NCBI GenBank assembly: GCA_020848545.1
Contig: JADLHZ010000009.1
Coordinates: 62,001 to 126,000 of the forward strand
Direction of reading: 5' to 3'
Source of the DNA: Deltaproteobacteria bacterium
GTDB lineage: Bacteria; Myxococcota; JADLHZ01
DNA length: 64,000 nucleotides
This document shows, in pieces, positions 34,461 through 44,146 of the stretch. Under the pieces are notes generated by a model, which did no database searches, was not told the origin of the DNA, and was given only the letters and a program-made list of their open reading frames with translations. Both the position numbers and the translations under genes were made by a program. How positions within the stretch are numbered: position 1 is the first letter of the stretch; every line of letters starts with the position of its first letter.

Positions 34461-34701
34461 GGCGTCGATCCTGCACGAGTGTGTCGACGGGGTCGAACGC
34501 GTAGCCGCCGGGCACCGACAAGTTCAGTTGGCCCGGCGGACGTTTGTCGATCGGCGGTCGCGAGCTGAGCGGCGACGTCTTGATGCCGACGATCCGCGCC
34601 ACCGGTACTTCGCGATCGAAGACCGTGATCTCTTCGCCGGCCTTGACGCGACGGAGGTACGCGCTGAGCTTGGCTTTCACCTCGGCGATGCGTGCCTTCA
34701 T
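34441..34701 (-). CDS. Phd/YefM-type antitoxin (VapB-like)
   Basis: An 86-aa antitoxin: MKARIAEVKAKLSAYLRRVK, GEEITVFDREVPVARIVGIK. A flexible Pro/Arg-rich tail follows. ATG at 34701 is preferred to an in-frame TTG at 34707. Its end overlaps the toxin gene. Confidence 0.75.
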   Translation of the reverse strand: MKARIAEVKAKLSAYLRRVKAGEEITVFDREVPVARIVGIKTSPLSSRPPIDKRPPGQLNLSVPGGYAFDPVDTLVQDRRRDRLSR

Positions 34702-34779
34702 GGACAAGAGATGACCACGTCATGACCATTTCGGCAAGCTCCCCTACCGCCGCACTGCCGATCCAGATACAGCACCCCC

Positions 34780-35787
34780 ATGTGGCCACTGCTCCGCGCG
34801 CTGCTCTTTTTGCTCCCGGCGGAGACTGCACACGGTCTCGGCATGTGGTGGCTCGAGATCATCAGCGCCTGGCGCCGTCGCTTCGCGCAAGCGCCGCGCA
34901 GGCCCACCTGGAGCCGCATGCCCGATTCGATCGAGGCGTTCGGCCTGCGCTTTCAGAACCGCATCGGCCTCGCCGCCGGCTTCGACAAAGGCGACGTCGT
35001 GCCGGAAGCGCTCTTCGGCCTCGGCTTCGGCTTCGTCGAGATCGGCACGGTGACGCCGCGGCCGCAGGCAGGCAATCCGCGGCCGCGCTTGTTCCGCATC
35101 AGCGAGCACCACGCCCTCATCAATCGAATGGGCTTCAATAATCCCGGCGCCGACGCCGTCGCCAAGAAGCTCGCGCGCGTGCGGCACCGGGCCGGTCCCA
35201 TTTGGCTGAACATCGGCAAGAACAAGGACACACCGAACGACGACGCTGCGAGCGACTACGTGGCGACGCTGCAAACGCTCTACGCGTACGCCGACGCCTT
35301 CGTCGTGAACATCAGCTCGCCGAACACGCCGGGCCTGCGCGACTTGCAGAGCGAAGACAAGCTCGGGCCGCTGCTGCAAGCGACGATCGCCGAAGGGAAG
35401 ACGTGCGCCGCGCGGCTCGGCATCGCGCCGCGGCCGGTGCTCTTGAAGCTGTCGCCGGACCTTGCGGACGACGCGCTGCCCGGCGTGGCGAAGATCGCCG
35501 AGCAGGTAGGGCTCAGCGGCCTCATCGCCACGAACACGACGCTCGCGCGACCGGTCGAGCACCCGGTGTGCAAGGAGCAAGGCGGCTTCTCGGGCGCGCC
35601 GCTGCGCACGCGGGCCACCGACGTGTTGCAGCGGCTGCACGCGGCGACGAAGCTGCCGTTGGTCGGCGTTGGCGGCATCGAAACGCGCGTCGATGTGGCG
35701 GAAAAGCTCGCCGCGGGCGCGTCGCTCGTCGAGGTCTATACCGGCTTCATTTACGGCGGCCCGGGCACCGTGAAGCGCCTGATCTGA
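34780..35787 (+). CDS. pyrD: Dihydroorotate dehydrogenase (quinone), class 2
   Basis: A 335-aa FMN enzyme of pyrimidine synthesis that oxidises dihydroorotate with quinone as acceptor. The N-terminal helices (MWPLLRALLFLLPAETAHGL) are the membrane-associated part of class 2 enzymes. Core motifs: NRIGLAAGFDKGDVVPEALF, FGFVEIGTVTPRPQAGNPRP, RLFRISEHHALINRMGFNNP, VNISSPNTPGLRDL, LIATNTT, and GVGGIETRVDVAEKLAAGAS. It stands upstream of the fused carboxylase on the same strand. Confidence 0.95.
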   Translation: MWPLLRALLFLLPAETAHGLGMWWLEIISAWRRRFAQAPRRPTWSRMPDSIEAFGLRFQNRIGLAAGFDKGDVVPEALFGLGFGFVEIGTVTPRPQAGNPRPRLFRISEHHALINRMGFNNPGADAVAKKLARVRHRAGPIWLNIGKNKDTPNDDAASDYVATLQTLYAYADAFVVNISSPNTPGLRDLQSEDKLGPLLQATIAEGKTCAARLGIAPRPVLLKLSPDLADDALPGVAKIAEQVGLSGLIATNTTLARPVEHPVCKEQGGFSGAPLRTRATDVLQRLHAATKLPLVGVGGIETRVDVAEKLAAGASLVEVYTGFIYGGPGTVKRLI

Positions 35788-35827
35788 CCAACCCTCGGGT
35801 CGGTTGATTCGGCCACGCGCCTGGGGC

Positions 35828-38800
35828 ATGAGCGCGCGCTTGGAAACGAAGCGCCCCTTCGAACGCATCTGCATCGTCAACCGCGGCGAGCCGGCCCTGC
35901 GCCTGATCCACGCGGTGCGCGAGCGCGTGAGCGAAGGGGCGAAGTACAAGACGATCGCGCTGTTCACGGCGGCCGATCGCAGCTCGAGCTGGGTGCGCGA
36001 GGCCGACGAACGCTACGAGCTGCCGTTGTCCGGCGCGCGCGCGTACTTGGACTATCCGTCGTTGATGGCGGCGCTGCGCGAGACCCGCGCCGAGGCCGTG
36101 TGGGTCGGCTGGGGCTTCGTCTCCGAGCACAGCGCGTTTGCCGAAGCGTGCGAGCAGGCCGGCATCGTCTTCATCGGGCCAAAAGCGAGCGCGATGCGGG
36201 CGCTCGGCGACAAGATCGCCTCGAAGCTGCTCGCCGAGAAAGCCTGCGTGCCGGTGGCGGCGTGGAGCGGCGGCCCCTGCGCGACCATAGAAGAAGCGAC
36301 GAAGCACGCCGAGCGCGTGGGCTACCCGCTCGTCGTCAAAGCGACCGCGGGCGGCGGCGGCCGTGGCATTCGCCGCGTGGCTGACGCGAGCGCCTTGGCC
36401 GAAGCGTACGCCTCCGCGAAGAGCGAAGCGAAGAAGGCGTTCGGCGACGACACCGTCTACTTGGAGAAACAGATCAGCGCCGCGCGGCACATCGAGATCC
36501 AAATGCTCGCCGACCGCCACGGCACGCACTGGGCCGCCGGCTTGCGCGATTGCACACTGCAACGCCGCGCCCAGAAAGTGATCGAAGAAGGGCCGGCCGC
36601 CAGCTTGCCGAAGAAGATCGGCGACGAGATGCGCGCCGCCGCCGTGCGCCTGAGCCAAGCCGCCGGCTACGAGAACGCCGGCACCGTCGAGTTCCTCTAC
36701 GAGCCGAAGGACGACAGCTTCTACTTCATGGAGATGAACACGCGCCTGCAAGTCGAGCATCCGGTGACGGAAGCGACGACCGGGCTCGATCTCGTGAAGT
36801 GGCAGCTCAGGATCGCGCACGGCGAGGCGCTGCCGAAAGAGCCGCCGGTCACGCACGGCCACGCGATCGAAGCGCGGCTCTGCGCCGAAGATCCCGACGC
36901 CGACTTCGCGCCTGCGCCCGGCAAGATCGCGCACCTCGTGTGGCCGAGCGGGCCCGGCATCCGCGTCGACAGTGGCTTCTCGGTAGGCGACGCCGTGTCG
37001 GACGCCTTCGACTCGATGATCGCGAAGATCATCGCCGTCGGCTCGACGCGAGAAGAAGCGCTCGCCCGCCTCGTGCGCGCGTTGGAGCAAACGGCGATCA
37101 CCATCGACGGCGGATCGAGCAACCGCGCGTTCCTCTTGGCGCTCTTGGGCCACGACGACGTCCGGCGCGACAAGACGCACGTCCGTTGGATCGACGAGCA
37201 CCAAGCGGTGATCCAAGAGCGCCCGCACGCGGCGTTGGCCTTGGCGGTCGCCGCGATCACCGCGCACGAACGGGCGATGCGTGAGCGGGCGCAAGCATTC
37301 GTCGCAAGCGCGGCGCGCGGCCGGCTCGCAGCGGCGACGTCGACCAGCACCAAGGTGACCCTCGGCTATGAAGGCACGAGCTACACGCTGAAGGTGGAAG
37401 AGCGCGCGCCGGGCGAGCTCGCCATCGACGCGGGCAACGGCGCGTTCGTCGTCGAGTACACGCGGCGCGACGCTTACACCGCCACGCTCACGAGCGAAGG
37501 CGCGGATTACAAGACGCTCGTCTCGGAGCGCGGCGGCGCGCTGCTCGTCGACGTCGGCAGCGGCCGCTACAAGATCGAGCTGAGCGGCGCCGGCACCGTG
37601 CGCGCGCCGATGCCCGCCGTGCTCGTCGCGCTGCGCGTGCGCGTCGGCGACATCGTGAACGTGGGCGATCAAGTCGCCACGCTCGAAGCGATGAAGACGG
37701 AGCTGCCGCTGCGTGCGTCGGCGGCCGGCAAGGTGAAGGCGATCTTCGCTGCCGCCGGATCGCAGCTCGCCCAAGGCGCGCCGCTCATCGAGCTCGAAGC
37801 CGTCGGCAGCGCTGAAGCGAAGGCCGGCCCGCGCGTAGAATTCCCGAAGGAAAAGAGCGCCGCGATGGGCGGCACCCCGCAGCAGATCGCGGCCCTGATG
37901 CACGCCGTCCTCGGCTACGACAGCAGCGCGAAGAGCGACGCGGCCCTGCCGGCCGACGAGAACGACACGGCGGCCCTGCGCGCGCGCGAGCAGCTGATGC
38001 AGGCGCTCACCGACGTGCTCTCGCTCTTCTCGGAGCCGCGCGAAGCCGGCACCGGCAACGATCACTCGCATCCGCAGGCGTTCGGCGACTACTTGCTCGC
38101 GTATTTGCGCGCTGTCGACGCCCGCGCGCTGCCCGAGCCCTTCGTCAAGGCGCTCGAAGCCGCGCTCTCGCACTACGGCCTGCGCTTGGATGCAGCGCGC
38201 CCGGAGATCGAAGCGGCGCTCGTGCGCATGCACCGCGGTGTTTCGCGCCTCGCCGACCACACCGACGCCATTCTGTCTCTGCTCGGCGACGACTGGCCGA
38301 CCTTGCCGCGGGCGTTGTCGCAGCGTCTCGTCGACGTCACCCACGACGCCCACCGCGCGATCAACGACGCCGCCCGGCGCGGGCACTTCGTCGCCTTCGA
38401 CGAGCCGTTGTTCCAAGCGACGCAGGCCGAGCAACGCGCCGCGCTCGTCGCCGAAGTTGGAAAAGCCAACGCGCTGCCGCCGGGCCAAGCGCGCGCGGCG
38501 ATCGTCGAGCAGCTCACGCACAGCGCGCATCCGATCCTGAGCGTGCTCGGCGATTGGTTCTACGGCAAAGACGCGGCGTTCGCGTGCGAGCTGTATTTGC
38601 GCCGCTTCTACACGCGCTGGGATCTGAAGGACGTGACGAGCGCGCAGGCGAGCGGCGTGCATGTGGCCCGCGGCGTCATCGGCTCGAAGCGCGGGCCGTC
38701 GCGGGCGATCGTCGCGTGGATCGGCGCCAGCCCGCTCGACAAAGCCATCCAAGCGCTGCAGCCGCTGCTCGCCGAGCGGGCGGACCGCACCGTCCTCGAC

Positions 38801-41224
38801 GTCGTCGTCGACGGATCGAAGTCGCTGCTCGGCGCCGAGGAGTGGCGCGCGGCGTTCGATGCGCTGCTGGCCAAAATGACGTTGCCACCGCAGGTCGTGC
38901 GCGTGTGCTTCACGACGATCGGCGAGCACACGCGCTACGACACCTACGCGCGCGACGAGCAGGGTCGCTTCGCCGAGCAGATCGTGCACCGCAGCTTGCA
39001 CCCGATGATGAGCGGCCGCTTGGAGACCTGGCGCCTGCGCGACTTTCACATCGAGCGCCTCGACGCGCCGAGCGAAGTGTTCCTCTATCGCATCCGCGCC
39101 AAGGACAACCCTAAGGACGAGCGCCTCTCCGCGTTCGCGAGCGTGCGCGATCTGACGGCGGGCGAAGGGCCGGACGGGCTCTCGCTGCCCTACCTAGAGC
39201 ACACCGTCTTGAACGCGCTGACGGCGATGCGCGATCGCTTGGCCGACGATCCGGCGCGGGCGCCGCGCTGGAACCGCTTGATCGTCTTCTGCTGGGAGCC
39301 GGTCACCTTGTCGAACGACGCGCTGCAAAAGGTCTTCGCGCGCTTGGGTCGCGGCACGCGCGATCTCGACCTCGAGAAGATCGTGCTGCGCGCGGATCGC
39401 TTGGACGCCTCCGGCCGCCGGGTGCCCTTCGCGCTGCACTTGGCGCTCGACGGCGGCATCTTGGTGCGCGCGCGCGAGTCGGCGGTGAGCGACGAGCCCA
39501 TTCGGACGTTGACGCCGTACAAGCAGAAGGTCGCGCGCCTGCGTAAGCGCGGCCTCTCGTATCCTTATGACATCGTGCGGCTGTTGACGCCGGCACAAGC
39601 GAGCGGCGGCATCAGCCCCGGTCGCTTCAAAGAGCTCGACCTCGACGCCACCGGCAAGCTCGCGTTCGTCGATCGCCCGTACGGCGAGAACACGGCGAAC
39701 CTCGTCGTCGGCGAGATCACGAACACGACCGCCGATCATCCGAACGGCATCCGCCGCGTCATCATCCTCTCGGATCCGTCCAAAGACATGGGCGCGCTCG
39801 CCGAGCCCGAGTGCCGGCGCGTCATCGCGGCGATCGATCGCGCCGAGCAGGAGCGCGTGTCCCTCGAGTGGTTCCCGGTCTCGTCAGGCGCCGCGATCTC
39901 GATGAACAGCGGCACCGAGAACCTCGACTGGACCGCGCGCGCGCTCCGCCGCATCATCGAGTTCACCGAGCGCGGCGGCGAGATCAACGTCGTCGTCAAC
40001 GGCGTGAGCGTCGGCGCGCAGTCGTACTGGAACGCCGAAGCGACCATGCTGATGCACACGAAGGGCGTGCTCATCATGACCGACGAGGGCGCGATGGTGC
40101 TGACGGGCAAGCGCGCGCTCGACTACTCGGGCAGCGTCTCGGCCGAGGATCACCAAGGCATCGGCGGCGCGCGGCGCATCATGGGCCCGAACGGCGAGGC
40201 GCAGTTCATCGTGCGCGACATCTCGGAGGCGTGCGCCACCTTGCTCGCGTACTACGACATCACGCACGTTCCGCCGACCGCGAAGCGCGCCGCGAAGAAG
40301 AAGACGAGCGATCCGAAGGACCGCGATCCGATGCTGATGCCGTACGAGGGCGAAGGCTTTCAGACGGTCGGCGACGTCTTCGACAACAAGGCGAACCCGA
40401 GCCGGAAGAAGCCGTTTGCGATCCGGCGCGTGCTGCGCGCCGTCATCGATCAGGATCGCGCGCCGCTCGAACGCTTCCGCCCCATGCGCGAAGCCGAGAC
40501 CGCGGTCGTGTGGGAAGCGCACATCGGCGGGTATCCGGTGACCTTGCTCGGCATCGAGTCGCAGCCGGTGCCGCGCGTCGACTTCGTGCCGGCAGACGGA
40601 CCGGATCAATTCAGCGGCGGCACCTTGTTCCCGCTGTCGTCGAAGAAGGTGGCGCGCGCGCTGAACGCGGCGAGCGGGCGGCGGCCGGTCGTCGTCTTGG
40701 CGAACTTGAGCGGCTTCGACGGCTCGCCCGAGTCGATGCGCAAGCTGCAGTTGGAGTACGGCGCCGAGATCGGTCGCGCGGTCGTGAAGTTCGACGGCCC
40801 GATCGTGTTCTGCGTGATCTCGCGCTACCACGGCGGCGCCTACGTCGTGTTCTCGCAGGCGCTGAACGATCGCTTGGAGGCGAGCGCGCTCGAAGGCTCG
40901 CACGCGTCGGTCATCGGCGGCGCGCCGGCGGCGGCGGTCGTGTTCTCGGCCGAAGTGAAGACTCGCACGTTGAACGACGCCCGCGTCAAGCGCCTGCAGC
41001 AAGCGCTCGACAGCAAGAAGGGCAGCGAGCGCGCCGCGGTGCAGAGCCGGCTCTCGGAAGTGTCGAAGCGCGTCCACGCCGAGAAGACGACCGAGCTCGC
41101 CGGCGAGTTCGATCGCATTCATAGCGTGGAGCGCGCGAAGCAAGTCGGCTCGATCTCGCACATCGTCGCGGCGAAGACCCTGCGCGCGCACGTCATCGAC
41201 GCCCTCGAGCGTGGCCTCCGATAA
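35828..41224 (+). CDS. Single-chain biotin-dependent acyl-CoA carboxylase (BC-BCCP-CT fusion)
   Basis: About 1798 aa. Residues 8-470 are a biotin carboxylase (FERICIVNRGEPALRLIHAV; ATAGGGGRGIRR ATP-grasp loop; EMNTRLQVEHPVTEATTGLD). Near residue 620 is the biotin site (ATLEAMKTELPL). A helical linker follows (about 680-1000). The C-terminal 500-600 residues carry the carboxyltransferase halves: MSNSG-like AAISMNSGTENLD, GGEINVVVNGVSVGAQSYWN, MTDEGAMVLTGKRALDYSGS, and LANLSGFDGSPESMRKLQLE. This resembles eukaryotic-style acetyl-CoA carboxylase and the long fused carboxylases of some Myxococcota. Acetyl- or propionyl-CoA as substrate cannot be told by eye. ATG at 35828 is preferred. Its stop lies inside a palindrome. 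Confidence 0.85.
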   Translation: MSARLETKRPFERICIVNRGEPALRLIHAVRERVSEGAKYKTIALFTAADRSSSWVREADERYELPLSGARAYLDYPSLMAALRETRAEAVWVGWGFVSEHSAFAEACEQAGIVFIGPKASAMRALGDKIASKLLAEKACVPVAAWSGGPCATIEEATKHAERVGYPLVVKATAGGGGRGIRRVADASALAEAYASAKSEAKKAFGDDTVYLEKQISAARHIEIQMLADRHGTHWAAGLRDCTLQRRAQKVIEEGPAASLPKKIGDEMRAAAVRLSQAAGYENAGTVEFLYEPKDDSFYFMEMNTRLQVEHPVTEATTGLDLVKWQLRIAHGEALPKEPPVTHGHAIEARLCAEDPDADFAPAPGKIAHLVWPSGPGIRVDSGFSVGDAVSDAFDSMIAKIIAVGSTREEALARLVRALEQTAITIDGGSSNRAFLLALLGHDDVRRDKTHVRWIDEHQAVIQERPHAALALAVAAITAHERAMRERAQAFVASAARGRLAAATSTSTKVTLGYEGTSYTLKVEERAPGELAIDAGNGAFVVEYTRRDAYTATLTSEGADYKTLVSERGGALLVDVGSGRYKIELSGAGTVRAPMPAVLVALRVRVGDIVNVGDQVATLEAMKTELPLRASAAGKVKAIFAAAGSQLAQGAPLIELEAVGSAEAKAGPRVEFPKEKSAAMGGTPQQIAALMHAVLGYDSSAKSDAALPADENDTAALRAREQLMQALTDVLSLFSEPREAGTGNDHSHPQAFGDYLLAYLRAVDARALPEPFVKALEAALSHYGLRLDAARPEIEAALVRMHRGVSRLADHTDAILSLLGDDWPTLPRALSQRLVDVTHDAHRAINDAARRGHFVAFDEPLFQATQAEQRAALVAEVGKANALPPGQARAAIVEQLTHSAHPILSVLGDWFYGKDAAFACELYLRRFYTRWDLKDVTSAQASGVHVARGVIGSKRGPSRAIVAWIGASPLDKAIQALQPLLAERADRTVLDVVVDGSKSLLGAEEWRAAFDALLAKMTLPPQVVRVCFTTIGEHTRYDTYARDEQGRFAEQIVHRSLHPMMSGRLETWRLRDFHIERLDAPSEVFLYRIRAKDNPKDERLSAFASVRDLTAGEGPDGLSLPYLEHTVLNALTAMRDRLADDPARAPRWNRLIVFCWEPVTLSNDALQKVFARLGRGTRDLDLEKIVLRADRLDASGRRVPFALHLALDGGILVRARESAVSDEPIRTLTPYKQKVARLRKRGLSYPYDIVRLLTPAQASGGISPGRFKELDLDATGKLAFVDRPYGENTANLVVGEITNTTADHPNGIRRVIILSDPSKDMGALAEPECRRVIAAIDRAEQERVSLEWFPVSSGAAISMNSGTENLDWTARALRRIIEFTERGGEINVVVNGVSVGAQSYWNAEATMLMHTKGVLIMTDEGAMVLTGKRALDYSGSVSAEDHQGIGGARRIMGPNGEAQFIVRDISEACATLLAYYDITHVPPTAKRAAKKKTSDPKDRDPMLMPYEGEGFQTVGDVFDNKANPSRKKPFAIRRVLRAVIDQDRAPLERFRPMREAETAVVWEAHIGGYPVTLLGIESQPVPRVDFVPADGPDQFSGGTLFPLSSKKVARALNAASGRRPVVVLANLSGFDGSPESMRKLQLEYGAEIGRAVVKFDGPIVFCVISRYHGGAYVVFSQALNDRLEASALEGSHASVIGGAPAAAVVFSAEVKTRTLNDARVKRLQQALDSKKGSERAAVQSRLSEVSKRVHAEKTTELAGEFDRIHSVERAKQVGSISHIVAAKTLRAHVIDALERGLR

Positions 41225-41243
41225 AAGGTCCCTGGGACCTTTT
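41223..41243. terminator. Hairpin at the end of the carboxylase gene
   Basis: A 21-bp near-perfect palindrome (aaaaggtccctgggaccttt plus t), overlapping the carboxylase stop codon. It can form an 8-bp stem with a CCTGG loop followed by a T-run, so it can act as an intrinsic terminator. An identical core recurs at 41270-41288, hence it may instead be a dispersed palindromic repeat. Confidence 0.55.
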
Positions 41244-41269
41244 TCTCGACGCATCGTTGTACCCATGAA

Positions 41270-41288
41270 AAAGGTCCCTGGGACCTTT
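41270..41288. repeat. Second copy of the same palindrome abutting a start codon
   Basis: The 19-bp palindrome aaaggtccctgggaccttt ends directly before the ATG at 41289. Folding would place the start codon at the base of a hairpin. An alternative in-frame ATG at 41265 reads through the palindrome (MKKVPGTF). Confidence 0.85.
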
Positions 41289-43646
41289 ATGCCCTTCCGC
41301 TACGACATCGCGTGGGTGCTCCTCGTCGCCAGCGTCGGCGCGGTGCCGGTGTTGCGCGGCGGCGTCGACGAGCAGACGGCGGTCCTGCTGGCGATCACGG
41401 CGGCGCTCGCGTTCTTCGCCGAGCACGCATGGCTGACGGGCGGCGGCGAGCCGGGCTCCGCGCACGTGCGCATGCCGAGCAGTCTCTTGCCGCTGCTCGG
41501 CGCGTGCGTGTGGCAGACGCTCCTGCTCGTGCCGACGTCGGTGCACGAGAGCGAGCTGCGCGCGTTCGTGTGGCAAGCGCTCGCAGACCCGCCACGCTAT
41601 GCGCCGATCGCGGTGAACCCTGGCGCGCTCGCGATCGACGTCGTGCGCCTGTGGTCGATCTTCTTGCTCGCCCTCGTCGTCGTGCACCGCACGAGCCGCG
41701 GCAGGACGAACCTCGGGCTCTTTTGGATGATCGCGGGCTCGGGCGCGTTTCAGATCGTGCTCGGCCTCTATCGCTACGCGAGCGAGGGCGAAGGCATCCT
41801 GCGCGCGAGCTTCGTCAACCCAAACCACCAAGCGGCGTCGTTCAACCTCACGTGGCTCGCGGCGCTCGCCGTCGCGTTGATGAGCCGAAAGTCTTCGTCA
41901 CGCGCGCTCGCGATGACGATCGCCAGCGCCGGCATGGGCGCCACGATCCTCACCTTGTCGCGCGCAGGGATCGCGTCGGGCGTGGCTGGCGCCGCGATCT
42001 TCATCGCGCTGATGCGGCCGCGCTCAGGCCGGCGATCGCGCGTGACCTTGGCGCTATCGATCGCGATCTTCGGCGCCGCGCTCGCGAGCTACGTGATGCT
42101 CGGCTCGCTCGGCGCGCGCTTCTCGGGCCGCGCCGAGGAGAAGACGCGCATCTGGCGTGACGCTGCGACGCTCGCGCTAGATTATCCTTTGGGCACCGGC
42201 CGCACGGGCTTCGGCCTCGCCTTCGAACGAGTGCGCCCACCGGATCTCGAAGGCGGGCGCTTCGACTACGTCGAGAACGAGTATCTGCAGACGCTCACGG
42301 ACTACGGGCCTTACCTCGGCGCGATCGGGCTCGCCGCGTGGGCGTGGCTCGTCTTTCGCATCGTGCACTACGCGCGCAAGGCAACGCCGGGCGGTTTGCG
42401 ATCGCCACGCCGCGCCACCGTCGCTGCGTCGGTCGTCACGCTCTCGCTGCACGCGATCTTCGACTTCAACTGGGAGATCTTGGGCGTGGCGCTGCCCGTG
42501 TGGCTGATGATCGCGTCGCTCGGCCGGCCCGGCGAGCCGCCGTTTGCGCCGAGCGCGTTCTCGTCGCGGGCTGCGTCTGCACGCGTTGTGGCGCTCGTCG
42601 CCGGCGTGATCATCGTCTGTACGTCGCTCTACGGGCTCGAGCATTCGCCGCGCCGGCTCGATCATCTGGCGACGAACGGCGCCGCCGACACGCGACGGGC
42701 GGCGCTCAGTGATCTCGTCCGAACGCGACCACTCGACGCGTGGGCGATCGTGGGGCTCGGAGAAGATGCCATCGCTCGCAAAGACGCGGCGGCGGCGTTG
42801 AGGTGGCTGAACCGCGCCGTGCAAGTGACGCCGGGTTGGGCCGAGCCGCACATCTCGCTCGCGCGCTTGTTCTGCGCCGCGAAGCAGCCCGTGCAAGCGC
42901 ACCTGGAAGCGCGCATGGCCTTCGAGCGCTTGCGCACGGGCGAAGCGCGCGTGCTCTCGTTGCTCTCGCGGTGCGCACCGGCGCCGATGGCCGACGCTTT
43001 TCCGAACGAGGCCGCATGGACGCAAGCGATCGTGTGGGCCTTGGATTCACACGAGGACGCCTTCGCCGCGCTGCTCGCCACGGACTACACGGGACGCGCG
43101 CCGGAAGCGCTGGCGAAGCTTGCGGCGTTCTCCCGCCGGCGCGGCGACGCAAGCCAGCGCGAGAAGTGGCTCGCTGCCTTCGCCGATCCCGAGCACCCGC
43201 TGCGCCTCGCCGAGATCGCCGAGGAAGCGCTCGCGGCCGGACGCACGGACGAAGCGATCGCGGCGCTCGAGAAAGCCGCGACGACGCCGGCCCTGCGCCT
43301 GCGCCTCGTCCACGCGTTGATAGCCGGCAACGCGCTCGATCGCGCCGAGCAGGCGCTCGCGCCCCTCGCCGATCAATGCGCCGGCGATCGCAAGGCCGCC
43401 GGTTGCCGTTCGTACCGCCTCGCCCGCGCCGCAGTGGCAATGAAGCGCGCGCGGCACCTGGACGCGCTCGAGCAATACAAGACGGTGCTGCTGAGCGCGC
43501 CCGACGACGTCGAGGCCGCGCTGCTCGCCGCGCGCGCGCTCGAAGCGATGGATCAGAAGGACGAAGCCATCGCCATCCTTCGGCGCAGCGAGCGGCTCAG
43601 TGGAAGCGCCGCCGTCCGTGCCGAGCGCGAGCGGCTCGAACGTTGA
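41289..43646 (+). CDS. O-antigen ligase/polymerase-like membrane protein with TPR C-terminus
   Basis: A 785-aa protein. Residues 1-460 hold about ten membrane helices. The Wzy_C-type signature FVNPNHQAASFNLTWLAALA, TILTLSRAGIASGVAGAA, YPLGTGRTGFGLAF and YVENEYLQTLTDYGPYLGAI places it in the O-antigen ligase/polymerase superfamily. The remaining 320 residues are periplasmic TPR-like helices (ALRWLNRAVQVTPGWAEPHI; RAEQALAPLADQCAGDRKAA). Probable role: joining or polymerising surface glycan. Start chosen after the palindrome; MKKVPGTF-M (41265) is possible. Confidence 0.8.
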   Translation: MPFRYDIAWVLLVASVGAVPVLRGGVDEQTAVLLAITAALAFFAEHAWLTGGGEPGSAHVRMPSSLLPLLGACVWQTLLLVPTSVHESELRAFVWQALADPPRYAPIAVNPGALAIDVVRLWSIFLLALVVVHRTSRGRTNLGLFWMIAGSGAFQIVLGLYRYASEGEGILRASFVNPNHQAASFNLTWLAALAVALMSRKSSSRALAMTIASAGMGATILTLSRAGIASGVAGAAIFIALMRPRSGRRSRVTLALSIAIFGAALASYVMLGSLGARFSGRAEEKTRIWRDAATLALDYPLGTGRTGFGLAFERVRPPDLEGGRFDYVENEYLQTLTDYGPYLGAIGLAAWAWLVFRIVHYARKATPGGLRSPRRATVAASVVTLSLHAIFDFNWEILGVALPVWLMIASLGRPGEPPFAPSAFSSRAASARVVALVAGVIIVCTSLYGLEHSPRRLDHLATNGAADTRRAALSDLVRTRPLDAWAIVGLGEDAIARKDAAAALRWLNRAVQVTPGWAEPHISLARLFCAAKQPVQAHLEARMAFERLRTGEARVLSLLSRCAPAPMADAFPNEAAWTQAIVWALDSHEDAFAALLATDYTGRAPEALAKLAAFSRRRGDASQREKWLAAFADPEHPLRLAEIAEEALAAGRTDEAIAALEKAATTPALRLRLVHALIAGNALDRAEQALAPLADQCAGDRKAAGCRSYRLARAAVAMKRARHLDALEQYKTVLLSAPDDVEAALLAARALEAMDQKDEAIAILRRSERLSGSAAVRAERERLER

Positions 43647-43737
43647 GACGGAGGCGGCGCCGCTCCTCTCAATCCGCCAGCGTGCAGCCTTCCGCGCTGA
43701 TCCATCACTGCACGCCTTCGAACAACCCGCCGGCACC

Positions 43738-44139
43738 TCAGGTGACGCTGGCCAGCTGCTTGCGTGTCTTCGCGATGAGCAAGCGTGCGCGCTTGCCGGC
43801 GGGATCTTCGGCCTCGGGATCGAGGGCGCAGGCCCGCTGCAGCGACAAAGCCGCCGCCTCGTAATCGCAGGCGTCGATCTGCGCATCGGCGAGATGCGTG
43901 TGCACGGCGGGCGCGGTGCCATCGCGGCGGCACGCTTCCGAGAACGCGAGGACGGCGCGCGCGGTGAGGCCACGGCGCGCACACGCAATACCGAGCGCCA
44001 CGAACCACCTGGATTCGTCTGAGACGCCCGCGCACTGCTCGGCGAGCGCGATCGCCGCTTCGTGCTCGTCGGCGTCGACGAGCGCGCGCCAGGTGGCGAG
44101 GAGCGGCGACAGATCGACCTTCGAATGGGTAGTGTTCAC
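43738..44139 (-). CDS. TPR chaperone-like protein following the 788-aa gene
   Basis: A 133-aa helical protein with two to three TPR units (WFVALGIACARRGLTARAVL; VHTHLADAQIDACDYEAAAL) and the end signature D-x5-P-A-G-K-R-A-R, then LLIAKTRKQL. Starts 7 bases after the 788-aa stop. Last gene of the minus-strand operon and convergent with the ligase-like gene. Inferred dedicated chaperone of the 788-aa protein. Confidence 0.65.
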   Translation of the reverse strand: MNTTHSKVDLSPLLATWRALVDADEHEAAIALAEQCAGVSDESRWFVALGIACARRGLTARAVLAFSEACRRDGTAPAVHTHLADAQIDACDYEAAALSLQRACALDPEAEDPAGKRARLLIAKTRKQLASVT

Positions 44140-44146
44140 GGGCGCC

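Noticed and set aside
35747-39049. 1100-codon minus-strand frame
   Set aside because: Lies opposite the fused carboxylase; its Arg/His-rich, unstructured translation is a GC-rich shadow.
43646-43740. GC-rich inverted bases after the ligase-like gene as a terminator
   Set aside because: The stem is imperfect and no T-run follows; support is too weak to list.
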